A stretch of DNA of 64,000 nucleotides from Bradyrhizobium sp. SK17 (GCF_002831585.1 NZ_CP025113.1:6897001-6961000); one strand, 5' to 3'; shown: positions 8,668 to 17,662, numbered from the stretch's first letter. A program made the numbers and translations. Notes: generated by a model from the sequence alone, not told the origin.

Positions 8668-10068
8668 TCAGTCAGATCGCCCGCCGGTAGCAAGTTTCTG
8701 TTCCAGCACTTCTGCGATCTTGAGACAGAGCAGATCGTCATCCTTCCGCGCAACAATCTGAATTCCGATCGGTCGCCCGTCACGTGTCTTTCCACACGGG
8801 ACGGTGATGGCCGGCCAGCCAAGAATGTTGAAGAAATGGACGCTCTCCCACTTCGTACTCTGCCCCACGTATTTTGGGGGGCGCCCACCTCTCACGGTCG
8901 CCGCACCATCGAGCGACCAGGCGACGCACGGCATGGTTGGCGTAATGAGATAGGAAAAGGACTGCATCTGTCGCGTGAACGCCGTGTGAAAGCGTGAGCG
9001 GGCCTCCCGCGCGCCAAGGAAGCGCCCGATGTCAACGGCGCTTCCCCGTTCCACGATCGCCATGAGGGTCGGATCCACCAGTTCCGGACAGGCTTTGACA
9101 AAGGGCTCAAGCTGACGGGCAAAGAGCGGTTGCCAGAGGTCACAGTACCAGTCATGCGTATCTTCAGTGTGCACGCGATGATCATTGATCGTCATTCCCG
9201 ACTCCTGAAGCAACGTGACCGCCCGCCGACAACAGGCAGCGATCTCCTCGTCGGGCGCCTCCAGACCGAGCTGCTCGAGATAAGCGCCCCTGAGTTGTCC
9301 AACGCACGCCAGCTTTCCGTAGGCCAGCCAATCGACGTTCTCCGTGTTGACCAACGGATCAAAGTCATTCCGTCCGGAAAGAGCCAGCATGCCAACCGCG
9401 GCATCTTCAACCGAGCGAGCAAGCACACCGTTGTGTGAACGCGCCGCCCAGAGATCGCGCACTGGCCAGAGCGGAATTCTGCCGTAGCTTGGCTTGAATC
9501 CGACGACGCCACACAGGCTCGCCGGAATGCGAACCGACCCTGAGCCGTCGGTACCATGCGCGAAAGGAGACAATCCGGCGGCGACAGCTATCGCCGCGCC
9601 GCTGCTCGATCCGCCGGACGTATGCGTCGGCATGTGCGGGTTGCGAGCCGGCGGACCCAAAAGATTGTTGCCCATATCGCTATGCGCGAATGACGGCATA
9701 TTGCTCTTCGCGAAGATGATGGCGCCCGAACGTCGAAGATTCGACGCTGCGGCACCGTCCTCTTCAGGAACATGGCTGCGGTAGATCGGGCTGCCGTAGG
9801 TCGTGCGGATCCCCGCCGTGTCCTCGGTGTCCTTCACGCTGACAGGGATGCCCGCACAAACCGGCAGCTCGCGGCCTGATGCAAAAGCCTGCTCGACTTC
9901 TCTCGCCTGCGCCAGTGCCTGCTCGCCGGCGATCGTGATGAATGCGGAGTACTCTTCATTGAGCTTCTTCGCCTTCTCGAGCGTGAGTTGCATGAGCTCC
10001 ACAGGCGAGATTCGCCTGGCCTTCAGCTCACGTGAGAGCTGCAAGGCGCTGAGTGCGAGCGGGTTCAT
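8668..10068 (-). CDS. Amidase signature family hydrolase
   Basis: This 466-residue enzyme hydrolyses a carboxamide or related C-N bond in the cytosol; the substrate is not visible from sequence. The Ser-cisSer-Lys triad is present: Lys79 in PVSVKD, the cis-Ser in SGGSSSG (151-157) and the nucleophile Ser178 in GTDGSGSVR. C-terminal NILGWPAITVPCG is also family-typical. It starts 1 base after the stop of the luciferase-like monooxygenase gene, so the two are translationally linked. The pairing suggests that the amidase acts on the oxygenated product, or releases the oxygenase substrate. Confidence 0.9.
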   Translation of the reverse strand: MNPLALSALQLSRELKARRISPVELMQLTLEKAKKLNEEYSAFITIAGEQALAQAREVEQAFASGRELPVCAGIPVSVKDTEDTAGIRTTYGSPIYRSHVPEEDGAAASNLRRSGAIIFAKSNMPSFAHSDMGNNLLGPPARNPHMPTHTSGGSSSGAAIAVAAGLSPFAHGTDGSGSVRIPASLCGVVGFKPSYGRIPLWPVRDLWAARSHNGVLARSVEDAAVGMLALSGRNDFDPLVNTENVDWLAYGKLACVGQLRGAYLEQLGLEAPDEEIAACCRRAVTLLQESGMTINDHRVHTEDTHDWYCDLWQPLFARQLEPFVKACPELVDPTLMAIVERGSAVDIGRFLGAREARSRFHTAFTRQMQSFSYLITPTMPCVAWSLDGAATVRGGRPPKYVGQSTKWESVHFFNILGWPAITVPCGKTRDGRPIGIQIVARKDDDLLCLKIAEVLEQKLATGGRSD

Positions 10069-10069
10069 C

Positions 10070-11116
10070 TCAATTTTCCTCCCTCAGTGCCGGCGCAACT
10101 TCCCTGCCGAGCAGCCTCACACATTCGATGAGGTCCTCCTGCTTCGCATAGTCCAGAGTGATGTCGACCCGATCGAAGCCCGCCTTCTTGATGCGCTGAA
10201 GCCGTCTGATCGCCTCGTCCGGGGTGCCGAACACGCAAGGTGTGTTCTCCATCACGTAGTCGAAGTTGTCGACCCACTCCTGCCCGTAAGTAGGGTTCGG
10301 CTTGCCAAGCCTCTCGGCAAAGACCCGCTTGTAGTGAATGACGCGATTGACGTAGTTGACGACACCATCCGACACCTGCTCGCGAATATCCTTCATGTCA
10401 CGAGCAACATGGCCGTGCACGAGCAGGCTTGAAAACTTGAATGGCCTGGTGCCCTGCATCGGAGTGCCAGTTTCCCAGGCAGCCTCGTACGCGCGCAGAA
10501 TGCCTTCCACCTCTTCCAGGTACGACGCCACCGAGGCGGTCATGAAGCCCATCTTTTTCTTGCCGGCGAGTTCGGCAGCCTGCAGCGAGGCACCTGCGTA
10601 TGCCATCGGGGGCAGAGGCTGCTGAACCGGCCGTGGACAAACTGCAAGCTCGGGGATCTGGAAATACTTGCCTTGATGAGAGAACCTTTCGGTACCCCAG
10701 GCCTTCAGCAAGACCTCAAGGCATTCTTCCGTGCGCGCATCCGTTTCCGAGACCGGGACGTTATACGTATCTGCAGTGAGCGGCGTATTGCCCTTTCCAT
10801 ACCCGAAATACAGTCTGCCATTGCTGATGATGTCAACGGCGGCCCAGCTTTCTGCAACGTTCAGCGGATGGTGAAACGGCAGAATCACCGCCCCGGGCGT
10901 GATCTGGATACGGCTGGTGCACTGGGCGATCGCAGCCATGATTGCAGCGATGGGGCCTGTGGAGTTGGTCGGGAATTTGAAGTGCTGCTCGGACATGCCG
11001 AAGGACGCAAGACCCTCCTCATCTGCTACCCGTGCCAGCTCGATGACATCAGCGATCCGCTGCTGTGGATTGGAGTCCGTGCGCACATATCCCTGAGTGA
11101 AAATCCCGATTTCCAT
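10070..11116 (-). CDS. Luciferase-like (LLM class) flavin-dependent monooxygenase
   Basis: This 348-residue protein starts at the ATG at 11116 (MEIGIFTQGYVRT); the frame runs back to 11293 but that leader is not protein-like. It has the TIM-barrel bacterial luciferase fold: EQHFKFP, the SRIQITPGAVILPFHHPLNVAE segment split around the flavin site, and SNGRLYFGYGKG. Such enzymes use reduced FMN from a separate reductase to insert one oxygen, often oxidatively cleaving a ring or C-N bond. The likely partners are the reductase-MarR gene at 11961 or the flavin reductase-like gene at 14382. It forms a tight pair with the amidase and follows RidA after 273 bases. Confidence 0.88.
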   Translation of the reverse strand: MEIGIFTQGYVRTDSNPQQRIADVIELARVADEEGLASFGMSEQHFKFPTNSTGPIAAIMAAIAQCTSRIQITPGAVILPFHHPLNVAESWAAVDIISNGRLYFGYGKGNTPLTADTYNVPVSETDARTEECLEVLLKAWGTERFSHQGKYFQIPELAVCPRPVQQPLPPMAYAGASLQAAELAGKKKMGFMTASVASYLEEVEGILRAYEAAWETGTPMQGTRPFKFSSLLVHGHVARDMKDIREQVSDGVVNYVNRVIHYKRVFAERLGKPNPTYGQEWVDNFDYVMENTPCVFGTPDEAIRRLQRIKKAGFDRVDITLDYAKQEDLIECVRLLGREVAPALREEN

Positions 11117-11389
11117 GGTTGTCGTCCCGTTTTGCTTGTTGGTATGGGTCAGTGCCGCGCCAGCAACGCGACAGGTCAAGACACTGGATAAGATGAAGGC
11201 CGGCGAGCGCATCTGGTTGCCCGCAACGCGCGCCCACAACCTGCACAGCAGGCCAGTCCATCGACTGAATGCGACCGTCTGCCCTGAGCACAAAAGCGGT
11301 GCGAGGTTGCCACCGCCCCGAATGAAGCGAATGCCGGAAGCGATTCAAGCGGGCTGCATGCCCTCGCTTCCCGCGTGCAAGGCCGTCCG

Positions 11390-11794
11390 CTAGCCTGCTT
11401 CCGCACAGCGGGCTACGGCGTGGATTTCCAGGACGTAGCCAGGCGCCAGCCCTTTCACCTCGACAGTTGCCCGAGCCGGATAATTCGAGCGATCCGTGAA
11501 GTACTTTTTGTAGACCTCATTGAAGCCATCGTAGTCACGCGCGCGATTCACGAGATAGCAGGTCGTCTGCACCACATCGTCGAATGTGCACCCCGCCGCC
11601 GCGAGGATTCCCCTGATCTGGGTCAGGATCGATTCAGCCTGGGCATGAATGCCTTCAGCGGGCTTTCCCGTCTTCTGGTCCATGCCGAGCTGCCCCGAGA
11701 TGAAGAGAAATCCGCCGCTCACCACTCCCTGGCAATACGGAAGCGTCCCCCAGTCTGCCGCCTCCGGAGCAGAGACAGTGCGCTTGTCTTTCAT
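11390..11794 (-). CDS. RidA/YjgF/YER057c family enamine-imine deaminase
   Basis: This 134-residue protein is standard size for the family. It has VVSGGFLFISGQLGMD near the N-terminus and the trimer-interface/active-site region FTDRSNYPARATVEVKG with the conserved Arg that binds the carboxylate. It ends in VLEIHAVARC. Members hydrolyse reactive imines or enamines or act in degradation pathways (compare RutC in pyrimidine use). The ribosome site AAGGAGTC precedes the ATG at 11794. Palindrome site 2 is centred about 28 bases upstream of the start. It is first in a leftward set followed by the monooxygenase and amidase, which suggests it removes an unstable amino intermediate. Confidence 0.92.
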   Translation of the reverse strand: MKDKRTVSAPEAADWGTLPYCQGVVSGGFLFISGQLGMDQKTGKPAEGIHAQAESILTQIRGILAAAGCTFDDVVQTTCYLVNRARDYDGFNEVYKKYFTDRSNYPARATVEVKGLAPGYVLEIHAVARCAEAG

Positions 11795-11814
11795 TATCGA
11801 CTCCTTTTTTTACA

Positions 11815-11830
11815 AACTGACATTTCAGTT
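11815..11830. promoter_or_regulatory. Palindrome site 2 (AACTGACATTTCAGTT) upstream of ridA
   Basis: The arms AACTGA and TCAGTT are perfect; only the 4-base centre departs from full symmetry. On the minus strand the shared block is ACAAAACTGAAATGTCAGTT, with the same ACAAAACTGAAAT start as in site 1. It lies 21 bases upstream of the ridA start codon, well placed for repression. Confidence 0.65.
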
Positions 11831-11942
11831 TTGTTGGTATTAGCAACGCCTCAAAGAGAGAGTCAAGCCGCGAGTGAAGCATCGACGCAGCTTTACGAAC
11901 TTGACAAGCTGGCGCCATAAAATAACATGTCATAACTCGCAA

Positions 11943-11958
11943 AACTGAAATGTCACCA
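11943..11958. promoter_or_regulatory. Palindrome site 3 (degenerate) before the reductase-MarR gene
   Basis: AACTGAAATGTCACCA keeps the left arm and the TGAAATGTCA core of sites 1, 2 and 4, but the right arm has decayed. It ends 2 bases before the ATG at 11961, where no Shine-Dalgarno sequence is visible, so a bound protein could block transcription start or the ribosome. Together with site 2 it brackets the divergent 166-base intergenic region. Confidence 0.5.
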
Positions 11959-11960
11959 AA

Positions 11961-12938
11961 ATGGCCAGCCCTTCGCGCACTCTACCCGAAGCATGCACCG
12001 CTCCTGCAGGTGGCACCTCAGACCTGAGGGCATTGAGAACCGCGCTGGCTTGCTTCGCCACGGGCGTTTGCGTAGTTACAACGCGGTCAGCCGAAGGCGT
12101 GGATATGGGCCTCACAGCGAACAGCTTTACTTCGGTGTCGCTGGATCCGCCCCTTGTCCTCTGGAGTCTGTCCAGAACATCGTCGGCGATGGAGGCATTC
12201 AGATCGAGCAGATACTTTGCGATCCATGTCCTCGCCGCTGATCAGGAGCACCTGTCAGCGCAGTTTTCACGCAAGGGAGCTGACCGGTTTGCAGGCGTTC
12301 CCCTTGAGCGGGGCGAGGATCAAATTCCCCTGCTTGCACAGTCCGCCGCCCGGTTCGAATGCAGGACGGCTTACGAATATGAGGGAGGCGATCACCTGAT
12401 TTTCGTAGGTGAGGTGCTTCGATTTGCCACCCAGGCCACCCCGCCACTGGTATTTCACAGCGGCCAGTACAGGGAGGTTGCCGAAATGCTCGCCGCGTTT
12501 CCAGCACCGCAACCCGACGGCCCAATGGCTCCGACGGATTTGAGCTATCTCCTGTGGCGCGCCTTCATGCAATTCAGGAGGAAGTACTACGAGAAGCGGC
12601 TCGAACTCGGATGGAGCTCGAGCGACTCATACTTGCTTCAGATGCTCGCAATGAAGGAAGGACAGACGGTAGCAGCGCTGGACTCTGCGGTCCGCTTTAC
12701 TGGCAAGCGTTGTACGCCGGCCGAGGCACAGGCCTTGTTCGATCGCGGGCTGGTGCTCGCTGCGTCTCCGATATTGGAATCGACGACATTGAAGCTGACC
12801 GAGAAGGCGTGGCGCTCTGTACGCGAACTGAGGCTTATTTCGGCCACTGCAGAGGTAGAGTTGCTATCCAAGATGACCGCATCCGACGGGCGCCGGCTCA
12901 AGCATATTCTCCACGGGTTGATCGAGAAGGTGGGTTGA
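11961..12938 (+). CDS. Flavin reductase fused to a MarR-like regulatory domain
   Basis: Residues about 20-170 are a flavin reductase-like (split barrel) domain: ALACFATGVCVVTT, ANSFTSVSLDPPLVLWSL and YFAIHVLAADQ. Residues about 185-325 resemble MarR winged-helix proteins: DLSYLLWRAFMQFRRKYYEK, then LTEKAWRSVRELRL and a helical tail. The same architecture is known from the reductase C1 of Acinetobacter baumannii p-hydroxyphenylacetate hydroxylase, where the MarR-like domain binds the aromatic substrate and relieves autoinhibition. By analogy this reductase may supply reduced flavin to the monooxygenase at 10070 only when substrate is present. No ribosome site precedes the ATG, so translation may be leaderless. 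Confidence 0.85.
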   Translation: MASPSRTLPEACTAPAGGTSDLRALRTALACFATGVCVVTTRSAEGVDMGLTANSFTSVSLDPPLVLWSLSRTSSAMEAFRSSRYFAIHVLAADQEHLSAQFSRKGADRFAGVPLERGEDQIPLLAQSAARFECRTAYEYEGGDHLIFVGEVLRFATQATPPLVFHSGQYREVAEMLAAFPAPQPDGPMAPTDLSYLLWRAFMQFRRKYYEKRLELGWSSSDSYLLQMLAMKEGQTVAALDSAVRFTGKRCTPAEAQALFDRGLVLAASPILESTTLKLTEKAWRSVRELRLISATAEVELLSKMTASDGRRLKHILHGLIEKVG

Positions 12939-13079
12939 CCCCTGCCTTTCCCGGTTGCACGGGACACCTTGGACTTCCTGACAGCGGCTCCTGGCTGCCA
13001 TGGACACCGGACTGTGCGGTCAATCCGGGTTGCCGGTGCACGGCCGGACACATACCCAACATTTCCTGATGAGGAACAG

Positions 13080-13970
13080 ATGAACACTATCGGCGTGATC
13101 GGCCTTGGCAACATTGGCCAGGGAATGGCATTGAGTCTCAGGCGTGCAGGATTCGAGGTGATCGGTACGGCTCTTTCCGCGGCAACCCGCGAGCGGGCGT
13201 CCCTTGAACTGGGTATCCGGGTTGCGCCAACGGTCTCGGCGGTATGTGCTGAGGCTGACGCTATCGTGCTGTCCTTGCCGACACCCGCAGATGTCGCCTC
13301 GGTCATCGAGGGACCTGGTGGAATTCTGGACAGCGCAAGGTCCGGCATGCTCGTCATCGACACCTCTACGTCTACTCCGGAAACAACGCGAAGACTGGCA
13401 TCTCTGCTCGACGCCGTCACGGTACGGATGATGGATGCGCCTGTCAGCGGCGGACCCGCTCGGGCACGGGATGGAACCCTGACAATGATGATCGGATGTA
13501 ACGAGGACGCGTGGGAGCGTGCCGGGCCCGTCCTGCGCGCAATGAGCGCCAGGCAGATCCGTGTCGGCGACATCGGAGCCGGCCATGTAGCCAAGATCGC
13601 CAACAACCTGTTGCTGTCCTCGCATCTGGCGATCGCCGGTGAGGTGATGCATATGACAAGGTCCGCAGGCGTTTCGATCGAACGTGTACTGGATGCGATC
13701 AACGCAGGTACCGGTCGCAGCATGGTCACCGAGCACAATTTCAAGACATGGATTCTGAACGATACTTTCAATTCGGGATTCACCATGGGCTTGATGCGCA
13801 AGGACGTGCAGTTGTCGGCCGCGCTGATTTCTGCTCTGGAGCTGAGCCTTCCTATTTCCGGCAGCGTCGCACGGTGCTGGGCCAACAGCGTAGAGCGCTA
13901 TCCAGACAACGAGGACTTCAATCGCATTGTCGAAATGCCAGACGGCGACAAACGCGGCAATATCCCTTAA
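13080..13970 (+). CDS. NAD(P)-dependent 3-hydroxyisobutyrate dehydrogenase-like enzyme
   Basis: This is 296 residues from the ATG at 13080, with GAGGAAC 3-9 bases upstream; the open frame from 12969 is leader. The N-terminal Rossmann domain has GVIGLGNIGQGMA. The substrate-binding DAPVSGGPARARDGTLTMM and catalytic GAGHVAKIANNLLL (the Lys of the beta-hydroxyacid dehydrogenase family) follow. The C-terminal helical domain contains FTMGLMRKDVQLSAAL. It oxidises a beta-hydroxy acid or reduces the semialdehyde; the true substrate is unknown. It lies 141 bases after the reductase-MarR gene and just before a small gene, probably in one transcript. Confidence 0.9.
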   Translation: MNTIGVIGLGNIGQGMALSLRRAGFEVIGTALSAATRERASLELGIRVAPTVSAVCAEADAIVLSLPTPADVASVIEGPGGILDSARSGMLVIDTSTSTPETTRRLASLLDAVTVRMMDAPVSGGPARARDGTLTMMIGCNEDAWERAGPVLRAMSARQIRVGDIGAGHVAKIANNLLLSSHLAIAGEVMHMTRSAGVSIERVLDAINAGTGRSMVTEHNFKTWILNDTFNSGFTMGLMRKDVQLSAALISALELSLPISGSVARCWANSVERYPDNEDFNRIVEMPDGDKRGNIP

Positions 13971-13985
13971 CCTGAAAGGACGATC

Positions 13986-14279
13986 ATGCAAATCGTAGTC
14001 ACTCCCGACGGCGTAGAACTTCGGCGTCCCGACAATTTCCGCGAATTCGAGGCTCTCGTCTCCGGCGATCAGTTACAATTGCCAGATGTCCTCGAGCCGG
14101 ATGGCGAGCAGCACCTTTGGGTTCAAGAAGAATGGCTCAGGAGCGCTCTGACCCAGGCGAACCTGGCCGCCGGCTGGCAACAGAAGTACCAGGCCATGCT
14201 GGACTACGCGCGTAGCAAGGGTTGGGTACGCGAGCAGCCGCTTTCAGTTCGCGCTCATATTGTACGTACGGAAACCTGA
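13986..14279 (+). CDS. Small hypothetical protein in the monooxygenase cluster
   Basis: This is 97 residues, acidic, with no signal or membrane segment. A good ribosome site (AAAGGACG) precedes the ATG, and it begins 15 bases after the dehydrogenase stop, so the two are probably co-translated. I do not recognise the family. Trp-rich pieces (LWVQEEWLRSAL, AAGWQQKYQAMLDYA) suggest a compact helical protein. Confidence 0.65.
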   Translation: MQIVVTPDGVELRRPDNFREFEALVSGDQLQLPDVLEPDGEQHLWVQEEWLRSALTQANLAAGWQQKYQAMLDYARSKGWVREQPLSVRAHIVRTET

Positions 14280-14381
14280 GCAGAAGTCGCGCCCTGATAA
14301 TCCTGGGCTGACAGCTCCGACGCCTTCAGTTCCGGGCCGCCAAGACGAGTGTCCGGATCTCGAATTCCGGGCTCCGGTCTC

Positions 14382-15011
14382 TCAAGCCTTCATCACATCG
14401 CCGAGCCGCACATAGTTCCGTCCGCCTATTCGCGCGACTGGTGAGTACGCCTTCGGGTCGATCTTGCAATCCACCGTCAGACCGGCCTTCACGTGCATCG
14501 CAATGACGCGCCCAACGACGAGACTGTTCGGAGCGTCACCAAAGTTCACAATCTGATCCAGAATACATTCGAACTGGATCTTTGATCCGAGCAGTCGCGG
14601 CGTCCTGATTTTCGCGGAAGCGATTGTCTTAAAGCCTAGCAGATCAACTTCACTGACCTCCGGCGGATGTTCATCACTGGCTCGTTGAACAGCCTCTTCC
14701 CAGCCCTCCGGAACCATGTTGATGACGAATTCGCCTGTTTCCTTCACGTTCGCCAGGGTGTCCTTGGGGTGCGATTTTCCCGCTCTTGGCCCAACGGAGA
14801 ATCCAAGCAGACCCGGATCTACAGCCAGAATGACAAACTGGCTGAAGGGCGCTGCATTCACTAAGCCGTTGGCGCCCAGCGAAGTGACAAAGGCGATCGG
14901 TCTCGGGATGACGGCTCCCGTAAGTATCTTGTAACGCTCGGCCCTCGACAAGGCAGCGAGGTCGAACTGTTCGAAGTCATCTCCGGAGCTCTGGCTCATA
15001 ATCGCGGTCAT
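14382..15011 (-). CDS. Flavin reductase-like (DIM6/NTAB type) FMN-binding split-barrel protein
   Basis: This 209-residue protein has the sequence order of the flavin reductase/flavoredoxin family: YKILTGAVIPRPIAFVTSLG, then AAPFSQFVILAVDPGLLGFS, DTLANVKETGEFVINMVPE and SKIQFECILDQIVNFG. Such proteins bind FMN and either reduce it or work as flavin-dependent oxidoreductases. AGGAGGG lies 7 bases before the ATG at 15011. It sits 110 bases after livF on the same strand, so it can be the last gene of the leftward transporter operon and couple uptake to oxidation. Confidence 0.85.
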   Translation of the reverse strand: MTAIMSQSSGDDFEQFDLAALSRAERYKILTGAVIPRPIAFVTSLGANGLVNAAPFSQFVILAVDPGLLGFSVGPRAGKSHPKDTLANVKETGEFVINMVPEGWEEAVQRASDEHPPEVSEVDLLGFKTIASAKIRTPRLLGSKIQFECILDQIVNFGDAPNSLVVGRVIAMHVKAGLTVDCKIDPKAYSPVARIGGRNYVRLGDVMKA

Positions 15012-15120
15012 TTCCGTACCCTCCTAGAAGTTACGACATGGCGAGAAGATGATGCCAGCAATCAACCGACCGCTTCGCGGACCGGGACGGCTATCCTCAA
15101 TCAGGCCGCCGGTACTAATA

Positions 15121-15837
15121 TCAGCCACCGAGATAGGCGGAACTCACACGCTCGTCCGCCAACAGGTCTGCAGCAGCGGCTGAAGCAACGACACGCCCGA
15201 GTTCAAAGACGTAGCCTCGATGGCTTACCTCGAGCGCGAGCAAGGCGTTCTGCTCCACAAGAAGTATGGAAACTCCGTCCCTGTTGATCTCGCCCAGCGT
15301 TTCGAACACCTGCTCGACAAGGTTAGGCGCAAGACCAAGCGACGGCTCGTCAAGCAGGACCAGCTTAGGCCGCGCCACAAGCGCACGGCCGATCGCGAGC
15401 ATTTGCTGCTGGCCGCCAGAAAGCGACCAGGCTGATTGATTGCGGCGCTGTGCGAGGACTGGAAAGAGTGAAAATATCTTGTCGATTTCCTTGAGAAGTT
15501 CACTGCCGCTGCCCTTCCACGGGGTAGCCGCAATCCGCAGGTTGTCATTAACGCTGAGCCCCGGGATGACGCCGCGCCCTTCCGGAACCATCGAGGCACC
15601 TAGCCGGACAATGTCGGCCGTTGCCAGCCCATCGACTGGCCTTCCGTCAAACCGGATCGAGCCGAGACGGGGGCGCAACAAACCCATGATTGCCCGCAAT
15701 GCCGTGGATTTACCGGCACCGTTTGCACCGATCAGTGTGACAAACTCTCCGGCTTCCACATGAAGGGATACATCGTGCAGGACGTCCGAAGCATCGCCAT
15801 ACCCGGTGGAGAGGCCATCAATTGCGAGCAGAGACAT
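15121..15837 (-). CDS. livF: HAAT-family ABC transporter ATP-binding protein LivF
   Basis: This is 238 residues from the ATG at 15837 (MSLLAIDGLSTGYG) with GGAGGTTGGAGC upstream; the start lies inside the last 20 bases of the preceding gene. It has Walker A GANGAGKST, signature LSGGQQQMLAIGRAL and Walker B LVLLDEPSLGLAP. It energises import with the LivG half of the fused upstream protein. The family takes up branched-chain amino acids but also many aromatic acids and amides, so the substrate cannot be read from this subunit. Confidence 0.93.
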   Translation of the reverse strand: MSLLAIDGLSTGYGDASDVLHDVSLHVEAGEFVTLIGANGAGKSTALRAIMGLLRPRLGSIRFDGRPVDGLATADIVRLGASMVPEGRGVIPGLSVNDNLRIAATPWKGSGSELLKEIDKIFSLFPVLAQRRNQSAWSLSGGQQQMLAIGRALVARPKLVLLDEPSLGLAPNLVEQVFETLGEINRDGVSILLVEQNALLALEVSHRGYVFELGRVVASAAAADLLADERVSSAYLGG

Positions 15838-17662
15838 GTTGCTCCAACCTCCTCGATAGTTTCTTGCCAAGATAGGCTTCCACGACGAACGGGTCGTTGC
15901 GGATATCCTGGGGGGATCCCTCAGCGATCTTGCGGCCGAAGTTCAGGACGGTAATCCGGTCGGCGACGCGCATCACCAGGGGCATGTTGTGTTCCACGAT
16001 CAGCACGGTAATGCCGATCTGGCGCAGCCGGCGAATACGTTCGACCAGTCGCTCGGCTTCGTTCGGATTGAGGCCCGCCGCCGGTTCGTCGAGCATGATC
16101 ATTCTGGGGCGCCGCGCGACCGCTCTCGCAATCTCGACCATGCGCTGAACTTCATGGGGAAGCGTCTTCACCACCCGGTCGCGCAAATCGAGCACACCAG
16201 CGAACCGCATCGCCAACTCTGCCTGATCGCGCAGGACGTCGACGTCCGCCTGTGAAGCTTTGCCACCTAGCAGAACGCCTCCCAGGCCTCCCCTAAGATC
16301 TACGTTAGCGCCAACCATGACGTTCTGCTCGACCGTCAGGCTTGAGAACAGCCTCAAATTCTGGAAGGTGCGCACCAGTCCATGATCAGCGACATCCCAC
16401 ACTCTGTCCTGCGCAATCGTTCGACCATCGAACTCGATGCTTCCCGAACTCACCCTGTAGATGCCGCTGGCCATATTGATGAACGTGGATTTTCCCGAGC
16501 CATTCGGACCGATCAGCGCATGGACCGTGCCGGCCCTTACTTCCAGGTTCAGATCGTCGACCGCTTTCAGGCCGCCGAATTGCCGACTGACACTCCTCGC
16601 AACCAGCAACGGGCCCGGGCAAGGCTTGGGCGGCTCATCGACCGAAGGGACGATTGAAAGTGACGCACGTTCGATTCCCTGCACCGACGCAACGATAGCA
16701 GGCTCGGCCACGGGCGGCCTGGAGCGGCCCGCAGACAGTCCGGGGAAGCGATCGCGAAGCCACCCTCCCAATCCCATTGGAAGAAAGAGAATCATGGCCA
16801 CGATGCCTGCGCCGAATATCAGCTGATAGTAGACGTCCGAGACCCTCAGCACTTCGGGCATGAAGATAATCGCCGCAGCTCCCAACACAGGCCCAAAGAC
16901 GGTTCCTGCGCCGCCGATCACGACCATGGCAAGAAGCTGCGCAGTGAGATCGAAGGAGAACACGTCCGGACTGATATAGGCCAGCAGATGCGCATACAGC
17001 GACCCAGCGAGACCCGCGATCGCCGCGCTCACCCCAAGCGCCCCGACCTTTCCGAGCGTCACGTTGACGCCCGACGCTCCGGCTGCGAGTTCCGCATCGC
17101 GAATTGCTCTGAGCTTCAACCCGAAGATCGACTTGTCGAACCGGCTCACCAGCAAAAGAACAGCAAGCAGGACACCCAGGCCGAGATAGAAGAAGCGCTC
17201 GTTTGTATCAAACGCAAAGCCGCCGACCGACGGCGCCGGGATATTGCCGACTCCATCCATGCCATGAGTGACGGCCCGCCAGTTCAGAAAGAGCTGACGC
17301 ATGATCTCGCCAAACCCGAGCGTGGCAAGCGCCAAATAGTGGCCACGCAGACGGAGTGTCGGGAGGCCGACACAGACGCCCACAAGACCGGCGAGCACGC
17401 CGGCGAGTCCAAAACAGGGCCAGAATGCAAGACCCGACGATCCCGACGTAAGAAGTGCGGATGTGTAGGCGCCAATTCCAAAGAATCCCGCATGTCCCAG
17501 TGAGATCTGGCCCGCGTAGCCCATGACAATGTTCAGGCTCACGCTAAGCAGACCGAATACGATCGTCAGATTGATCAATCGCACATAGTAGTCGGGCAGT
17601 CCCAGCCACGGCAGGACACATATCGCCAGCGCGGCGAGCGCAATGAGAAGGTAACGGGTCAT
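15818..17662 (-). CDS. livM: LivM-LivG fusion: HAAT permease joined to ATPase
   Basis: This 614-residue protein combines two subunits. Residues about 1-310 are a LivM permease with eight or so membrane segments and the GYAGQISLGHAGFFGIGAYT motif. A linker of about 35 residues follows. From about 350 there is a LivG ATPase with GPNGSGKSTFINMASG, the long LivG insert, LPHEVQRMVEIARAVARRPR in place of a canonical LSGGQ, and MIMLDEPAAGLNPNE. Fused forms are common in Bradyrhizobium. The start overlaps the livH stop (ATGA), giving tight translational coupling. Confidence 0.93.
   Translation of the reverse strand: MTRYLLIALAALAICVLPWLGLPDYYVRLINLTIVFGLLSVSLNIVMGYAGQISLGHAGFFGIGAYTSALLTSGSSGLAFWPCFGLAGVLAGLVGVCVGLPTLRLRGHYLALATLGFGEIMRQLFLNWRAVTHGMDGVGNIPAPSVGGFAFDTNERFFYLGLGVLLAVLLLVSRFDKSIFGLKLRAIRDAELAAGASGVNVTLGKVGALGVSAAIAGLAGSLYAHLLAYISPDVFSFDLTAQLLAMVVIGGAGTVFGPVLGAAAIIFMPEVLRVSDVYYQLIFGAGIVAMILFLPMGLGGWLRDRFPGLSAGRSRPPVAEPAIVASVQGIERASLSIVPSVDEPPKPCPGPLLVARSVSRQFGGLKAVDDLNLEVRAGTVHALIGPNGSGKSTFINMASGIYRVSSGSIEFDGRTIAQDRVWDVADHGLVRTFQNLRLFSSLTVEQNVMVGANVDLRGGLGGVLLGGKASQADVDVLRDQAELAMRFAGVLDLRDRVVKTLPHEVQRMVEIARAVARRPRMIMLDEPAAGLNPNEAERLVERIRRLRQIGITVLIVEHNMPLVMRVADRITVLNFGRKIAEGSPQDIRNDPFVVEAYLGKKLSRRLEQHVSARN

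Noticed and set aside
12638..13991. Minus-strand ORFs of 415 and 323 codons
   Set aside because: They are antisense to the dehydrogenase gene at 13080, which shows the Rossmann and catalytic motifs.
14238..14252. CTTTCAGTTCGC as a regulon site
   Set aside because: It is within the coding sequence of the small protein and matches only one half-site.
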